This document shows positions 32,619 through 44,263 of a DNA stretch of 64,000 nucleotides, in pieces. The stretch's first letter is position 1; every line of letters starts with the position of its first letter. The DNA lies in assembly GCA_008973525.1 (NCBI GenBank), contig WACJ01000183.1, forward strand, positions 558,001-622,000. The letters run 5' to 3'. A program made the translations under genes and the position numbers. Source of the DNA: Stenopsyche tienmushanensis (Eukaryota > Arthropoda > Insecta > Trichoptera > Stenopsychidae). The notes beneath the pieces are model-generated. The model searched no databases and was not told the DNA's origin. It worked only from the letters and a program-made list of their open reading frames with translations.

Positions 32619-33396
32619 CACTCGGACTTCGTATAACACGGTTATATGGTTCAGCAAAAACGCCGTGTAATACAAATCCGCGTTATGCAAGGTTTGAAGT
32701 TCATAAAAAAATAGGGTTTGCGTTCCAACACACACATTTACGAAATTATTTAGAAAAAAAAACTTTAATAACATAATTTATCATTCATTCATCATCGCTA
32801 TCACTTATAATTCTATATGTTTTATTCTTTTTCGAGATCTTTTGCGGGTTTCCATCATCAGAGAACTCTGGAGTATTTCTGGTTTTAACCTTCAAAGCTT
32901 CGATAATAAACGATGGTCTGCTTTTAGCGTATAAATCTCTACGTATTTCATCATAAGGTTCCAGAATATGTTGCAGTTCTCTCTTAAATTTTGAACTTCT
33001 TTCCATTATAGGATCATTTTATATTAAAAATCGAATTAATTAGCCGATTATATCTACAACTGCTTTCTATGTCATTTAATAGTGGTGGATTCATTCAATA
33101 TTTCGACTAATTCGGCTTCGTTCATCGTACAATCTTCCAATATTTCTTGGATGTCATGAATATCCATGTCATAAAAACATTCCCCGCCAATATCACAACG
33201 AGACTTTCCAGAGACTACTTCTGGTCTTAAAGTGGATTGTTTAATTCTTTAAGGGATGCAGAAACACTATCGACACTAATTCGAATATATTTTTTCAAAT
33301 GTTCGCCGAATATTGAACGCTTTAAATATTCAAATTATATCTTGGTCGTTTATATAAAGCGTGCTGTAAAAAACCGTGTTATACGAGGTCCAAATG
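32619..33396 (-). mobile_element. pogo/Tigger-like element G1 (about 778 bp)
   Basis: Inverted ends CACTCGGACTTCGTATAACA (left) and, inverted, CATTTGGACCTCGTATAACA (right, followed by TA at 33397-33398). The same terminus closes G2 at 44263 beside TA. The pattern 'CACT..GACNTCGTATAACACGG' resembles Tigger-class termini. Coding remnants of the transposase C-terminus lie on the minus strand; the catalytic domain is missing. Confidence 0.75.
32785..33195 (-). pseudogene. Tigger-like transposase C-terminal remnants in G1
   Basis: Two minus-strand blocks. The upstream one (33195 to a TGA at 33072) reads 'FYDMDIHDIQEILEDCTMNE' then 'AELVEIL', the acidic helical region typical of Tigger/jerky C-termini ('lt..el.el'). 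The downstream one (33006 to 32785) is a 73-codon frame with basic helices ending 'TYRIISDSDDE', an acidic-serine tail. G2 carries the first block almost unchanged ('FDDMDIHDIQEILEDRTLNE'), so it was once constrained. There is no DDE domain. Confidence 0.55.
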
Positions 33397-35204
33397 TACT
33401 CAATATACGGAAGAAATGACTTTTTATGCAATTTGGAATTATCATGTACTCAATAGTATCCCTTCATTACTTGAGTACAAAGCAATATCTTTATAAAGTG
33501 AATCTAGTATAATAATAAAACCATAATTCAATTATATAAGAAAAAACATCCCTTAGGCAGAAACGATTTTTGGGGATATATGGCTAAATAATAAAATAAA
33601 TTCACTCAATTTTCTGAAAATCAAACTAAGCTTTTCTTAATAATAAATAGCTATTCCTCTCAGAAACTATTCTATATTTTTGTTAATATAAATCTTTGCA
33701 CGCTAAAGTTATATTTTGAATAAAATCTAGAATAAAGTCTTCATCAGTTCGAATTATCTTCAAATCCGCGTTAATCAGAGCATGAGTGGACTATTATTAT
33801 TTTATATACTAAATGCGCTAAATATATAAATGTTATGTCAATTATTATATATAAATTATGTATTGTTATTCGTATTGGCTCTAAGAACTAAATGTGCCTA
33901 ATGGTCCGGCAAAAGTTAAGTCCCTCGTTAATATTGTAGATAAAGTAAATAATAATCCAGACCGTGATAATTATTAGGTTGACATCGTGTCACCTGTGAT
34001 TATCGTTAACTTCTCGATACAGCCCAAAAAGAATTAGATCATATATATGGAAAAAATCACGGAAAATATATATGGCAAAATAGTATATGATGAAAATTGA
34101 TCAGTTATTGTTAGGGATGATTAATTTTGAAGCATTTTTACAATAACAATTAGGTTTATACAATATAACAGGAGTTGGTTTGCAGTACATACACTTTATT
34201 TACATACGAAATGCCTTTGGTTTAGCACACCATTTATGTGAAAATGTTAATTTATTTAATAATGAATCAGCTCAATGTAGAATCAGCATACTGCCTCACT
34301 ACATAGTCGCAGAGGATTAAATTTCGCAAGGCTGGTGGACTTTTCAATTAATATGTTGATGTATAGTAAATAGGGTGTTAATTGCGTCTACCCTGTTTGA
34401 CTACGAGTAAGCCTTTGAAAAGGAAATAACACTGCCTGGCAGGTCCTGGAAAATAAGTGTATATGACAATATACTAAATTAGTACCTGAGTACATTATAA
34501 ATGTTCAAATTGACGAGCTTTCACCGCTCACTCTGGATGAAATTTTAATTCTGACTTATTAGAAAACATTACTTTCATTGTGCATTAATTATATTATAAT
34601 GTGAGTTTTACAAGTCTTTAAATCGATTTAATTCATGCAAGTTGTGCATAAATATAGGGGATCGAGACCCTTCATAAAACGACCACCCTTTACCATATGA
34701 CGCAATATAGTCAGTCATCCTCCCCGTATTTACACATTTTATGGTTATATACCAGATCTAGTGCATAGCTTTGATTAAAAAATAATGAAAAACGCATACC
34801 AACGCTGAAACCATTTACGGCAATGTAGTCACAGAATAACTAGCTTACCTGAAAAAAGAAAGATACATATTAGAAGATGTAGATATTTCGACGAATTGTC
34901 TTTATGCAAAAAATGTTCAAGGCAATAATTTGATGGTACAGTAAGTATAGATCGAAACGAACACCACAGAAATGTCTGAAAGCTTTTGAGGTTTGATTGT
35001 ACGAGGTTCACATCTAAAAAAATAACGCTCGAAGGAAGGGTTGGAAATTCAAATGAACGTTCAATAAAGCGAACCGAGCTGCAATAAAAGGGTCGTACAA
35101 TAATAGAACGGGGGTGGTTAGACGTACTCCGCGAAATTAAATGTAAATGTACGTAAATCGCAATGCAACGCGTGCATTTTCATATTGATAAAAGCTGTCG
35201 ACTG
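33397..35204. other. AT-rich sequence, nothing recognised
   Basis: About 1.8 kb with no shared repeat, terminus or domain. On the minus strand near 34850 'cttttttcaggtaagc' places an acceptor-like and a donor-like splice word back to back, which I regard as chance. Confidence 0.35.
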
Positions 35205-35390
35205 TTGTTCATGGTTCCTCGGGAAAGTCATTAGGATCGACGTTGTAAATGTTTGCCTTTCGATACTTTAATTTCAATCTGTGATGCAAAAATCGTTTCG
35301 AAACAAGTTTGTCCAAAGAACGGCTTCTTGTCTCGAGGTGGCTTTTAGCGATCCCTTTAATGATATTGTTGATGTTTCTACCTTTTTGGA
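35205..35390 (-). repeat. Low-copy repeat L, copy 2, with a 61-codon open frame
   Basis: The minus strand is open (ATG near 35394 to TGA near 35209) and reads 'NINNIIKGIAKSHLETRSRS'. At 41640-41745 the minus strand reads 'MVGNSPIKGIAKSLVKR'. The shared '(I)IKGIAKS' plus nucleotide similarity ('ggcttttagc.atccctttt') marks a shared element of unknown type. Confidence 0.3.
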
Positions 35391-36059
35391 CCAAAAAGAG
35401 ATCCGTTTTTTTTAATGCGAATATTGATATTTAATAGACAATCAAATTTATTGAAAATAAAAATATTTTTTAAAGTTTTACAAAGTATAGTAGTGGGAGT
35501 GGGGGGAGCCACGTATATCGATGGACGAGCGATGACATTCTTCACCATGGAAGTCCTAAGTCCTTTAAAGATGATTTGCAGCAAATAGATTGAACATATT
35601 TTTGCTTTGTATAATATTATGTATAGCTTAGACTACAATTAAGAAGAAATATTGAATAATAAAAAAATAATGAGCGATTGAAAAAAAGTTTGTGTTTTTA
35701 CCAACATTTTTTATAGTTTTTTGTTCATTAAATAAACACTTTAGGATATTTTTGAATAATTGTAGTCTATACGACGAAGACGTGTATTATAAACGTGCCT
35801 GTAAAATTTCATAAAGAATGCTCATCTAGGGCGTGTGGGAGCACTTCCATGAGCTTGAAAAAAGTAGTTTCGAGAAAAACGCGTTTAAAGTTTCTCATCT
35901 CCTCAGCTTCGCGAAGCGCAACTTCTCAATAAGTTGGCGAATTTCATCTATATCAATCTGAAATTTATTGAACGTTTTCTTAAGCATTGGTTCTTTCCGA
36001 TACACGAAGAAAAATAAAAAGGATATTTTTTGAACCAACAAGATAGAAACGTCCCTTAA
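35391..36059 (+). mobile_element. Non-autonomous element E, copy E2
   Basis: It matches E1 in inverse orientation over about 640 bp ('cattcttcaccatggaagtc', 'aaataaacactttaggat', 'gcctgtaaaatttcataaag', 'cctcagcttcgcgaagcgc') and ends GATAGAAACGTCCCTTAA at 36059. The opposite terminus is missing about 40 bases. It contains, inverted at 35855-35885, a 31-base block identical to one in Tigger-like element F1. Confidence 0.7.
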
Positions 36060-37631
36060 AGCATAAATTTGAAATTGATTACTATTTGAAAGCTGATCAA
36101 TTTATCGTATTTGGAATGTTTTGACAGTAAACATCCAATATGGTCTTCATTGTGGCAATTACTTTCGTGAAAATATTTGCTCACCAACACAATTACTCAT
36201 AGTTAGTTGACAGTATTAGGAAAAATAGTCGGGCATTTTTTCGTTACGGGCAAAAATTGCATTTTCCATGGTCAAAATATAGGAAACATGTATTTTGCAA
36301 TACGAGAACAAGATATAAGAAGGGATAGCTAAATGTCATCCGAAAATGGCTTTAAAAATATTACATGTCTGAATGTGAGTTTTGATTGAGCGCGTTTTAA
36401 GGATCTTTCCTGGAAAACGACGCGACCGTTTAATGTCGCAGGGAATAAACAAAGATGCCAATTAGTATTGGTTCTCGCCTTGAGGCTCTAGGTCTTCATC
36501 CCTTCAGATAAAAGAGGGGGATCATTTAAAAATGCCGAACTCACCTTCTTATTACCGAATTGAAGAAAATATTATTTTCATTCCAATTATTTATGATTGC
36601 ATTGCTTCTTTCGAATCAAAAACATTGTAATTGTTATTCCCTTTTAATGAGGAAAATTCTTTTTAATTCGTTTTTGCTTGTATTTCAAGAAGTCATAGCA
36701 TTACAAAAGAGCTAATTTCAATCCGCCAATATATTAAATTTTCGCATATTCACACAAAACAATGGTAGTTTTATAAATTATATTTTATCTGTGTCAACCG
36801 AGTGAATATAAGACCAATATGAGGTTTGGCATACTCGTTTCGTTTTATATCTGCCAATGCTAAATTAGCTCGTTAAGTGAGTTCAACTTAAAAAGGTCTA
36901 AGAAAATTATTTCCACGAAATATATTGTGACTTTTTCGACTGAAATGTGACTTAAAAATATACGTTTTGTTTGAGTCGTCGGAGTAGCAACACTTCTGCC
37001 ACTATTTTTTCCTCTTTTTTCGTCCTCGGTTTCCCTCATTACCATTTTCGCCGGCTTTCTAACTTTTTTAAGTTTGCCAGGTTTTCTGTCGCCCCTCGAA
37101 ATAAGTTCGGAGAAAACATTTTTTGGCGGTATTATTCAAATGAGCCGTCTAGCCCCGATTCCTCATAAACACAAACATTCCTCCCCGGAAGAACCAGTTC
37201 TTTTGGGCGATACAAAAGGAACGATTTTCGTATGAAAATAACGTCGTTATAATACCCAGTTCACGTGAATCGTAATACCTAGGACCATAGTGAAAAAATG
37301 TTTCATTTTCATAGCTTGTGCGTTAACATTTAATAAGCATACATATCCAAATATAGTGTAAAATATGTGGATTAAATTATTTTCCGATATTCGGGATCAT
37401 TTGGAAATTACAGAGATGGATTATCGGACTCTCTTGCACTATTGTGCACGATATAAAAGCTGTTTTATTCTCTAAATTCATTAATTGTTTCAAATATAAC
37501 GATAATACAAAATCATTATATTTAACTATTCGTCGACATACAAGCGGGATGAAAGAAACGAAGCAAGAAATTTGGACCACAAATGTTCTTCAGACGTAAA
37601 TCCTCAATCTCAAAATTTTCCAGCAGACGAA
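36060..37631. other. AT-rich sequence with an open-frame block at 36960-37240
   Basis: In the block the minus strand is open for about 90 codons and encodes a very basic peptide ('GKLKKVRKPAKMVMRETEDE', 'RGKNSGRSVATPTTQTKR'). The plus strand is open for about 95 codons and encodes a hydrophobic one. Both cannot be real; the basic one looks more like protein. No domain recognised. The remainder is featureless. Confidence 0.25.
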
Positions 37632-37830
37632 GACAGCTGGTGCAAATGGCTCAAGTTTGAAGCTAGATGAGAACTCAATAATTTCCACCACCATAAGCCA
37701 TCTATGACTGCAAAAATTCAAAATGTCATCAAATCAGTCTATGAAGATTTATCACGAGATGAACTGTTGATCAGATCATAAGCACAAAACAGCAACGAAT
37801 CATTAAAATCATTGATCACCATTTATTGAC
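37632..37830 (+). pseudogene. Phantom-like (Mutator) transposase relic
   Basis: The plus frame reads 'DSWCKWLKFEAR', a stop, then 'KIQNVIKSVYEDLSRDELLI', then after another stop 'AQNSNESLKSLI'. The spacing W-C-K-W ... (K/P)-x-Y-E-(D/E)-L-S ... (T/A)-Q-N-x-N-E-S matches the fragment inside D1 and D2 and the relic at 51.9 kb, but the nucleotide sequence is far diverged. It lies about 120 bases left of D2. Confidence 0.5.
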
Positions 37831-37952
37831 ATTGATAACTAAAACAATAAGTATGTTTTAATTAATTTTTGCCTAGTGAGTCTTGTGAGAGATATTTGCA
37901 TCCCCAAACGATACTTATTTTCCGGAACGAAATTATTATGGCGATTTGAATA

Positions 37953-38867
37953 TTAAGGTGTCTTCTCACTTTACAAATTTTAAAAAATCGATTTTTATTT
38001 TATTTTAAATTTTGAAAGTACATATCTTCAAAAATGTTATACCGAAATTTCATAAAGATCGGACGAGTCTAACTACATTTTTGGGCGACCGTTAGGTGAC
38101 TACCTGAGAGCACCATGATATTCAGACTCATGGTGCAAGTACAAGAAAGTGGTAAAAAACAATCAGATAGAAACTTTTAAACATTCTCCTGCTCTAGCTG
38201 AGGATATTCACGAGGTATTGAAACCGATTTATGAAGATATTCGGAGGAAATACCCAAAATAATAACGAGTGTTTCAACAGCTGTGTCGGCAATTTTTCTG
38301 CAACCAAAACTTTAAACGCGTTTATCTCAAAACAAGGTTTTTCAGTGGCTTGTTGATGAAATTTCTGAAACTATCCAGCCGATTATCATGAAATTTGAAT
38401 GACATATTCTTCATACTTATGGCTATAGCGCATATCATTAGATTTTTGAAATTTTGATTTTAAGTAATTTTTTTTTACAAAAAACTGCAAAAAAAAACCG
38501 CGTTTTTTTTTACTTTTTCGAAAAACGTGCGCCATTTTGTTATTTTCGCGAATATTAAAAATCTGATGATATGCGCTATAGCCACTGATATACTGAATCT
38601 AAAACTGATTTATTTTTTTGTTTCAAATGACCCATCTCGGAGATACCATCAACAAGCCAGGAGCATAACATTTCTACACGGGTTTTTCGATGCTACTGTT
38701 TTATTATAATAATTGTTCAAAATTATTAAAAAAAAATTTTTCATGTACTTAAAAGATGTGTTTATTACATAAGATCCATTTTATTCCATAATTTTTAGCA
38801 AAAATCCTCGAAAAAAATCCCGAAAATAGCCTATTTTTGATGCGCCTAAAGTGAGAAGACGCCTTAA
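37953..38867 (+). mobile_element. Non-autonomous element D, copy D2 (about 915 bp)
   Basis: Ends TTAAGGTGTCTTCTCACTTT and AAAGTGAGAAGACGCCTTAA. By eye it is very close to D1 throughout; differences are scattered substitutions and small indels in A/T runs. It includes the Phantom-like fragment at 38128-38320 ('SWCKYKKVVKNNQIETF', 'EVLKPIYEDIR'), with the same frameshift before the TQN motif. Flanks differ from D1, so this is transposition and not segmental duplication. Confidence 0.85.
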
Positions 38868-40297
38868 TGGTTATTTAGACATTTTAATAGCAGTTTGTGG
38901 AGAAAATATGCCAGAGCATATATATTTTATTTCGAAAAGCCTTTAGGTTGTTGTATATATAAATTCGATTTTCGTTGGTTTACTTCGGGAGAAATAGGAC
39001 AGCTTTATTCCTGCTGTGAACGCAAACAGCTCGAAGGAAATGAGATGGAGGTAAAGCCGAGACCCCGGGCTAAAGATCCCAGAGATACAAAAGCTACCGA
39101 AAATATTTAGCACAAAATTTCAAAAGACTGCCAACCACCCTAGGAGCAACCAGCAATGCAGATCCTCACCTAGCTCAATTTAATTACCAAATCACATGAG
39201 CGAAATTCGCCATTATCAGCCCGCATGGTATTATTTCCAAAGATGATTTGTAAGCCAGAGATGACAACGATATACAATCCTAGAAATTAGAATATGTGAG
39301 CTGTATATAACAGAAAAGCGAAATTTTTCACATCTACATACTTGCTCACTCGAAATTAATTGGATGTTACGGTAATGCGATTGAATCCATATAACCATAA
39401 GGATTGCTTGTAATTAAAACGCTTCATAATTGCCATTGAATCTCATTTTCGCTATATTTCATTCACTATCCAGTCGACAATACTAGTTAAGATTTATTAG
39501 CACTTAGATTTCGGCTCACATCCCCAATTATGCAAAAAATTACTCCTGTAATATAAATATGTCTATTGAATTAGACTTCCATATAACGTTCTATAAATTT
39601 ATTATCCGGCACTAAAAGGGATATATGCAATTCACTAGCAAATATTAATTTTATAACGTAATGTTTAAGATATTATGCATGTATCTAATATATTTCAGAT
39701 CGATTGGTAAAAGTATCGAATGTATAATAGGCATATTGAAAAACTCATACTCATAGAAAATAGAAGTATAACAAAGATTGTAGTTTGAAATAAGGATAAT
39801 TTTCCAAATTACACATTTACACCGATGCAAACCGAGCAGTGACAGTTCGTCCATTCTTTGATGCTCGTTACAAGCGAGTCCATACAACTTCAAGTAATAT
39901 CTCTACATATTTACGCTTTGACCTCCCCCTTAACATAAATTAAGTACACGATTTTGTATAACATATTAAATTATTAATCCGTTTCGTATGTACCTCTCGA
40001 TCCACCTCGTGTGTACCTTTCGATTCACCCCTTTTCGAAAAGTTTTCGAGGGTAAAATTTTGCTTTCAGGCTTAATTTCCCCCATTTAACGGGAAAGAAG
40101 GTCACGTGACGCGACGCAGTAAGTACTGCATCGTTTTTATTGTCACGGGGCGCCGTCGCGAAGCTTAAACTATCAAGCAAATGTTTCGGAAACGTTCCAT
40201 CCATGTGCATTTTTCGAATATTCCCTACAGGATTTTTTGCAATGTTGCGTATAAGTTAGTTTGCGTATTTTTTAATCAGATTGATACAATTAAAATA
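38868..40297. other. AT-rich sequence, nothing recognised
   Basis: A plus-strand frame at 38895-39110 has a polar end ('NEMEVKPRPRAKDPRDTKA') but no recognisable domain. No repeat termini. Confidence 0.3.
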
Positions 40298-40570
40298 TCA
40301 TATATTGTTGAATTGAAGTGCGATTTGTTGTTGCATCCGCCTCGTACACCCGTTATATCTCCATTTAACCAAATCACAATTTTTCAAATGAGACTTGAGA
40401 AATTTAGGGATGTCATAAAAGCATTGAAACATCGCTGAACAAAGAGGTGCTTGGAAATGGGCACATGTCTTGAGGAAAGTCATTGTGTTTTTTTTTTGGT
40501 CGTTGTACAAAATCTATTTCATGTCTCCTGTAATAAAAATGGACATACTTTATATCTAGATGAGAGAAAT
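40298..40570 (-). pseudogene. mariner-like relic with a catalytic-site motif
   Basis: At about 40555 the minus strand reads 'FITGDMK', a TAG stop, then 'ILYNDQKKN'. This is the mariner VTGDEKWILY-x-N motif with the tryptophan turned into a stop, as at 9.8 kb. The 70-codon frame that follows has no other mariner motif, so the relic is short. Confidence 0.35.
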
Positions 40571-41639
40571 GCAAGATTTATTTTTCGCTATAATAGGGTC
40601 ATTGACGAGAGTTTATCTACCCATGTGTGGGTGTTATTGGGTGTGTATCCAAAAAGGTTTTTAAATTAGCGGAATTCGTTCTGCGAGACGTTTAACGGAT
40701 GCATCATTTTGGCACACATTAGTCTGGTGGATTTGTTATGTACTTGCGTTCGATCTTCGGCGGTCTATGCCGTGCAGCGGATCGATAATATCAATTCAAG
40801 TCAACTCTGAATGAATTTAATAAAAGTCTAATATAAAAGTATTTGCAATAAGTAAGGTAACGTTATTCGGGGTAAATATTCATCTAAAATAATTCATTGA
40901 ATTTGTTACATTTATTTGAGCCAATTCGTCGCTTATTTGGGGTGATTTTGATTTATTTGATCAATTCGTTCCGCGGCTAAATTGATTAATAGATGTTGGA
41001 GTATTTCCGCACAATTGGCAATGATTGGATAACATCGAAAAATAATTAATAGTGCGCCCACGTCGATTTCAACGGATTTAATTAAATTTGTTTATGACCA
41101 AACGTGAATTTGAACGCAGCCCGTTTAAATATAAAAACTTCACCAAATAATCGGTTAGTTCGGAATAAATTAATGGTATATCTGAAAACAACGAATAAAT
41201 TATTTTATTTGCAAATTTGGTTAATTTTACCATAAAGCTCGACGATAATTATCAAGCATTGCACTCCATGAACATTTTAGGTCAGTTATTGTTTGCCTGC
41301 TCCAAATTTCATATCAGGGTACTAGAATACTCAACGAATATTATATACGTGTATATTTCGTGTTTGATGAAAATAATGCTCGATAAAAAATATCAGCATT
41401 ATTTTTGAAGTATTTGCCAGATTAAATGTTGCGAACTTGATTATCATGCCGCTTTTAACAACCCTAAAATCAAGCATTACGATAATTCCCAGCCAGCTTT
41501 CATTCGTTGGCTTAAATATATGAAGTTAAATAAAATATGTTTGTGCCGTACTGGTGGCATTTAAAAATGCAAATCAAATATTGCCAGCATCACTCCGTTA
41601 CAGCGCCCTAATTTTCTGTTAAGTGTTTTTTTTTCTTTT
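40571..41639. other. AT-rich sequence, nothing recognised
   Basis: No supported feature. Confidence 0.35.
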
Positions 41640-41745
41640 GACGAGGCTTTTAGCAATCCCTTTTATGGGACTATTGCCAACCATTTTTACATGGATTTTC
41701 ATAGCGAATATATTTTTAAAATGTGCACGCCAACTGCACCCCATG
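41640..41745 (-). repeat. Low-copy repeat L, copy 3
   Basis: It shares 'ggcttttagcaatccctttt' with 35.35 kb and 'tttcatagcgaatatat' with 5.5 kb. The minus strand reads 'MVGNSPIKGIAKSLVKR'. Identity unknown. Confidence 0.3.
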
Positions 41746-42868
41746 TAGATTTGAACCTATTAAGATTGACTTAAGACTTAACCCTTTAGGCTCCAAGATT
41801 TTTTCATAAAAGTTCCCACTTCTTAAAAAAATGTTTGTATGAAATAAAATTTAAAAAATGGGGGTTTATGAATTAAAAAAATAGTATTTTGTTATGCAGG
41901 ACGTTTATTAAGTATATTAGGCATTTTATTTGGTTTATTAATTTTTGTAATCTTGTAATATATGATATTTTTTGAAGCAATCTTCAGAATGAAGCGCTTA
42001 TTTTCTTTCGTAAATGTTGCAAAAATATAGCTTTCGCTTTCATCCTTTTACAGTTTCATAGTCTGAACACACCATACAATATTTATAATTTCTTCCTGAT
42101 CTACTATAAAAACAATAAGGACTTTCATCTAACCGTTGATCGTGATCAGTTGACGACAATCATCCCAATTTGGACTTCGTAAAATAGCGAAAGTTACCAA
42201 TAAGTTTTATCAACAATTGTCAGCAATTTTTTTTTATGATTTATTTGCTTTCTATTTTCTTTGATTTCATATTCCTTGTATAAAATATAAGAGTTTACAA
42301 TTGATGTTTCAAAACCCCAAAAAAAATAACTTCTTCCACCACTTCAGTCTTTCGCATGAAACAATATGATGTTGCGTAATTAATCTGCCGTGTCCATTAC
42401 GCCCATATTTTTAATGTAATCTAAAATGACTTCAGGCTTGTTTATTAGCTCATTTTGATTAGATTGATATGGGATAGTCCTTACGATTCATCTCATTGAT
42501 TGGGAAGTTGGCGTATGCTTTGTACTAAGCATTATGATTATAATTTTGTCTCGCCAAGCTAATACTAAATTATCTTGTTTTCTCTATGCTATCATTCGTC
42601 CCACAGCTATTTTTGGATTTTTTTAAAAATATTATTATCGTACCAGTGAGAAAACATTAGCTTTTGAAGAGTTCTCCAACAAGGGTTAGATTGGTGTAAA
42701 ACATATCTTAATGGAAACTATATTGATGAATAAAGTCGCATTTGCCTAAAAATTTGTCGTTTTATAAGTCATCCTACGAACTTATTGAGTGAGGTTAATC
42801 GCACCGAAAATATCAAAGATAGTTTATATAAGTATGTACTATATATATTTTTTAAATAAACACATATA
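41746..42868. other. AT-rich sequence, nothing recognised
   Basis: No supported feature. Confidence 0.35.
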
Positions 42869-43293
42869 CATCATAAGGTTCCAAAATCTGTTGTAATTCT
42901 CTCTTGAATTTCAAACTCTTTCCATTATAGGATCATTTTCTATTTTTAAAAAATCTAATTTAATAGCCAATTCTATGCCTTAATTAATTGTTTTTAATGT
43001 GAAACATGTAACTATTTCGCTACAATATTTGCTAATATTTCGACTAATTCGTCTTCGTTCAACGTACGATCCTCCAATATTTCTTGGATGTCATGAATAT
43101 CCATGTCATCAAAACCTTTTCCACCAATAGTTTAGTATTTCGAACAATTTCGTATAGGTTTTTTTTCCAAGATCGTGGAAGTGTTAAATTTTCTTCTTGT
43201 ATGTATCATAATATTTTTTCAAATGTTCGTCGAATATGCTTTAAATACTGAAACTATACCTCTTGATGCTTTAAATCAAGCGAATGTCCGGAT

Positions 43294-44167
43294 TAGGGAA
43301 TCCAATCCCGGGATCCCGGACAGTTTTAGGTACTTAAAAATCCCGGGATTAGAAAACGTAATCCCGAAAATTTCGGGATTGAAATTTTTATCTAACAGAA
43401 ATCGTACACCTCACCAACACGATGAAGGCTACTAAATCGATACATTCTCGCCGAAATCTGGACAATTGGAAACAGTGGCGTACCAACTAATTGGCAAGCT
43501 TAGACGACGCCTAGAGGCGGTAACTGTCTAATCTACCGGTGATGTATTTAATACACCTCAACTCTAATATAGGGAATATCGATATGAAATATAATAGATA
43601 CGGGGCTCAGATTTTTTTTATTCCTCCGTAATGTAATTACGAATCACACCAAAGTATTATAGTATAAAAGTATTCATCTGCAGCGACGGAAATAAATAAT
43701 TTGTCGGGAAATCGGGAATTTTGCGAGTTTTAATCCGTGTCTCAGCAGAAAGGAATTTTATCAGTCACATTGATGGTGTTATACGAAAATGGGGGCTCAC
43801 GCGGTCATCAACTCGAACTAGCATTTAAATATCTGATGACGATACCTCCAACGAGTGTGGAGGCTGAGCGTGCATTTTCAGTAGCAAGTTGCCTGACTTC
43901 CAAAATCAAATCCACACTAAATGACGAAACACTAATGTTACTTCGGGCATATTTTCAAAATAATATTTGAATTTTTTAGTGTTTTATTTATCTATTTTTT
44001 AATTGTATTTTTATATTTTCTTGATAAAATAAAATTCTTTGGCCTTCAAGTGATTTTTTATATTGAATAAATGGACTTATTAGTATTTTTTTATTAAATT
44101 TATCAATGTAATTTCTTAAAATATTGAAAACCCAAATCGAAATTTTGGTTCGGGATTGGATTCCCTA
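43294..44167 (+). mobile_element. hAT family A, copy A5 (874 bp)
   Basis: Ends TAGGGAATCCAATCCCGGGA and GGATTCCCTA. The flanks GTCCGGAT (43286-43293) and GTCCTGAT (44168-44175) match at 7 of 8 positions, a duplication with one later change. Of the seven copies it has the best-preserved dimerisation-domain frame. Confidence 0.9.
43737..43970 (+). pseudogene. hAT transposase C-terminal dimerisation domain (in A5)
   Basis: A 77-codon frame reads 'ELAFKYLMTIPPTSVEAERA', then 'FSVASCLTSKIKSTLNDETL' and 'MLLRAYFQNNI', followed by TGA. This is a complete hATC domain: P-P-T-S-V-E-A-E-R-A-F-S, a C/S-rich turn, K-x-(R/K)-S-x-L, then a closing helix. hATC mediates transposase dimerisation. The BED zinc finger and catalytic RNase H-like core are absent, and the ATG at 43737 is incidental because the reading continues from degraded upstream sequence. 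The same domain, less intact, is seen in A2, A4 and A7. A trans-acting full-length relative must have supplied transposase. Confidence 0.75.
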
Positions 44168-44263
44168 GTCCTGATGCATTGTTCAATATAATAATACTTA
44201 AACTGTGTATATTTTCACCCTTAAACCGTGCTATATAAAACCGTGTTATACGAAGTCCGAGTG

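Larger units (their letters stand above)
42869..44263 (-). mobile_element. pogo/Tigger-like element G2, interrupted by hAT copy A5
   Basis: Right terminus, inverted, CACTCGGACTTCGTATAACA beside TA (44264-44265), identical to G1. The left part begins at 'tcataaggttcc' without a terminus, so it is truncated. On the minus strand 43130 to 43012 the reading 'FDDMDIHDIQEILEDRTLNE' then 'DELVEIL' ends in TAG and matches the G1 C-terminal remnant. A5 (43294-44167) sits inside, so G2 is older than A5. Confidence 0.7.

Noticed and set aside
34845..34870. Splice-like 'cttttttcaggtaagc' on the minus strand.
   Set aside because: Acceptor and donor would enclose no exon, and no coding frame supports either.
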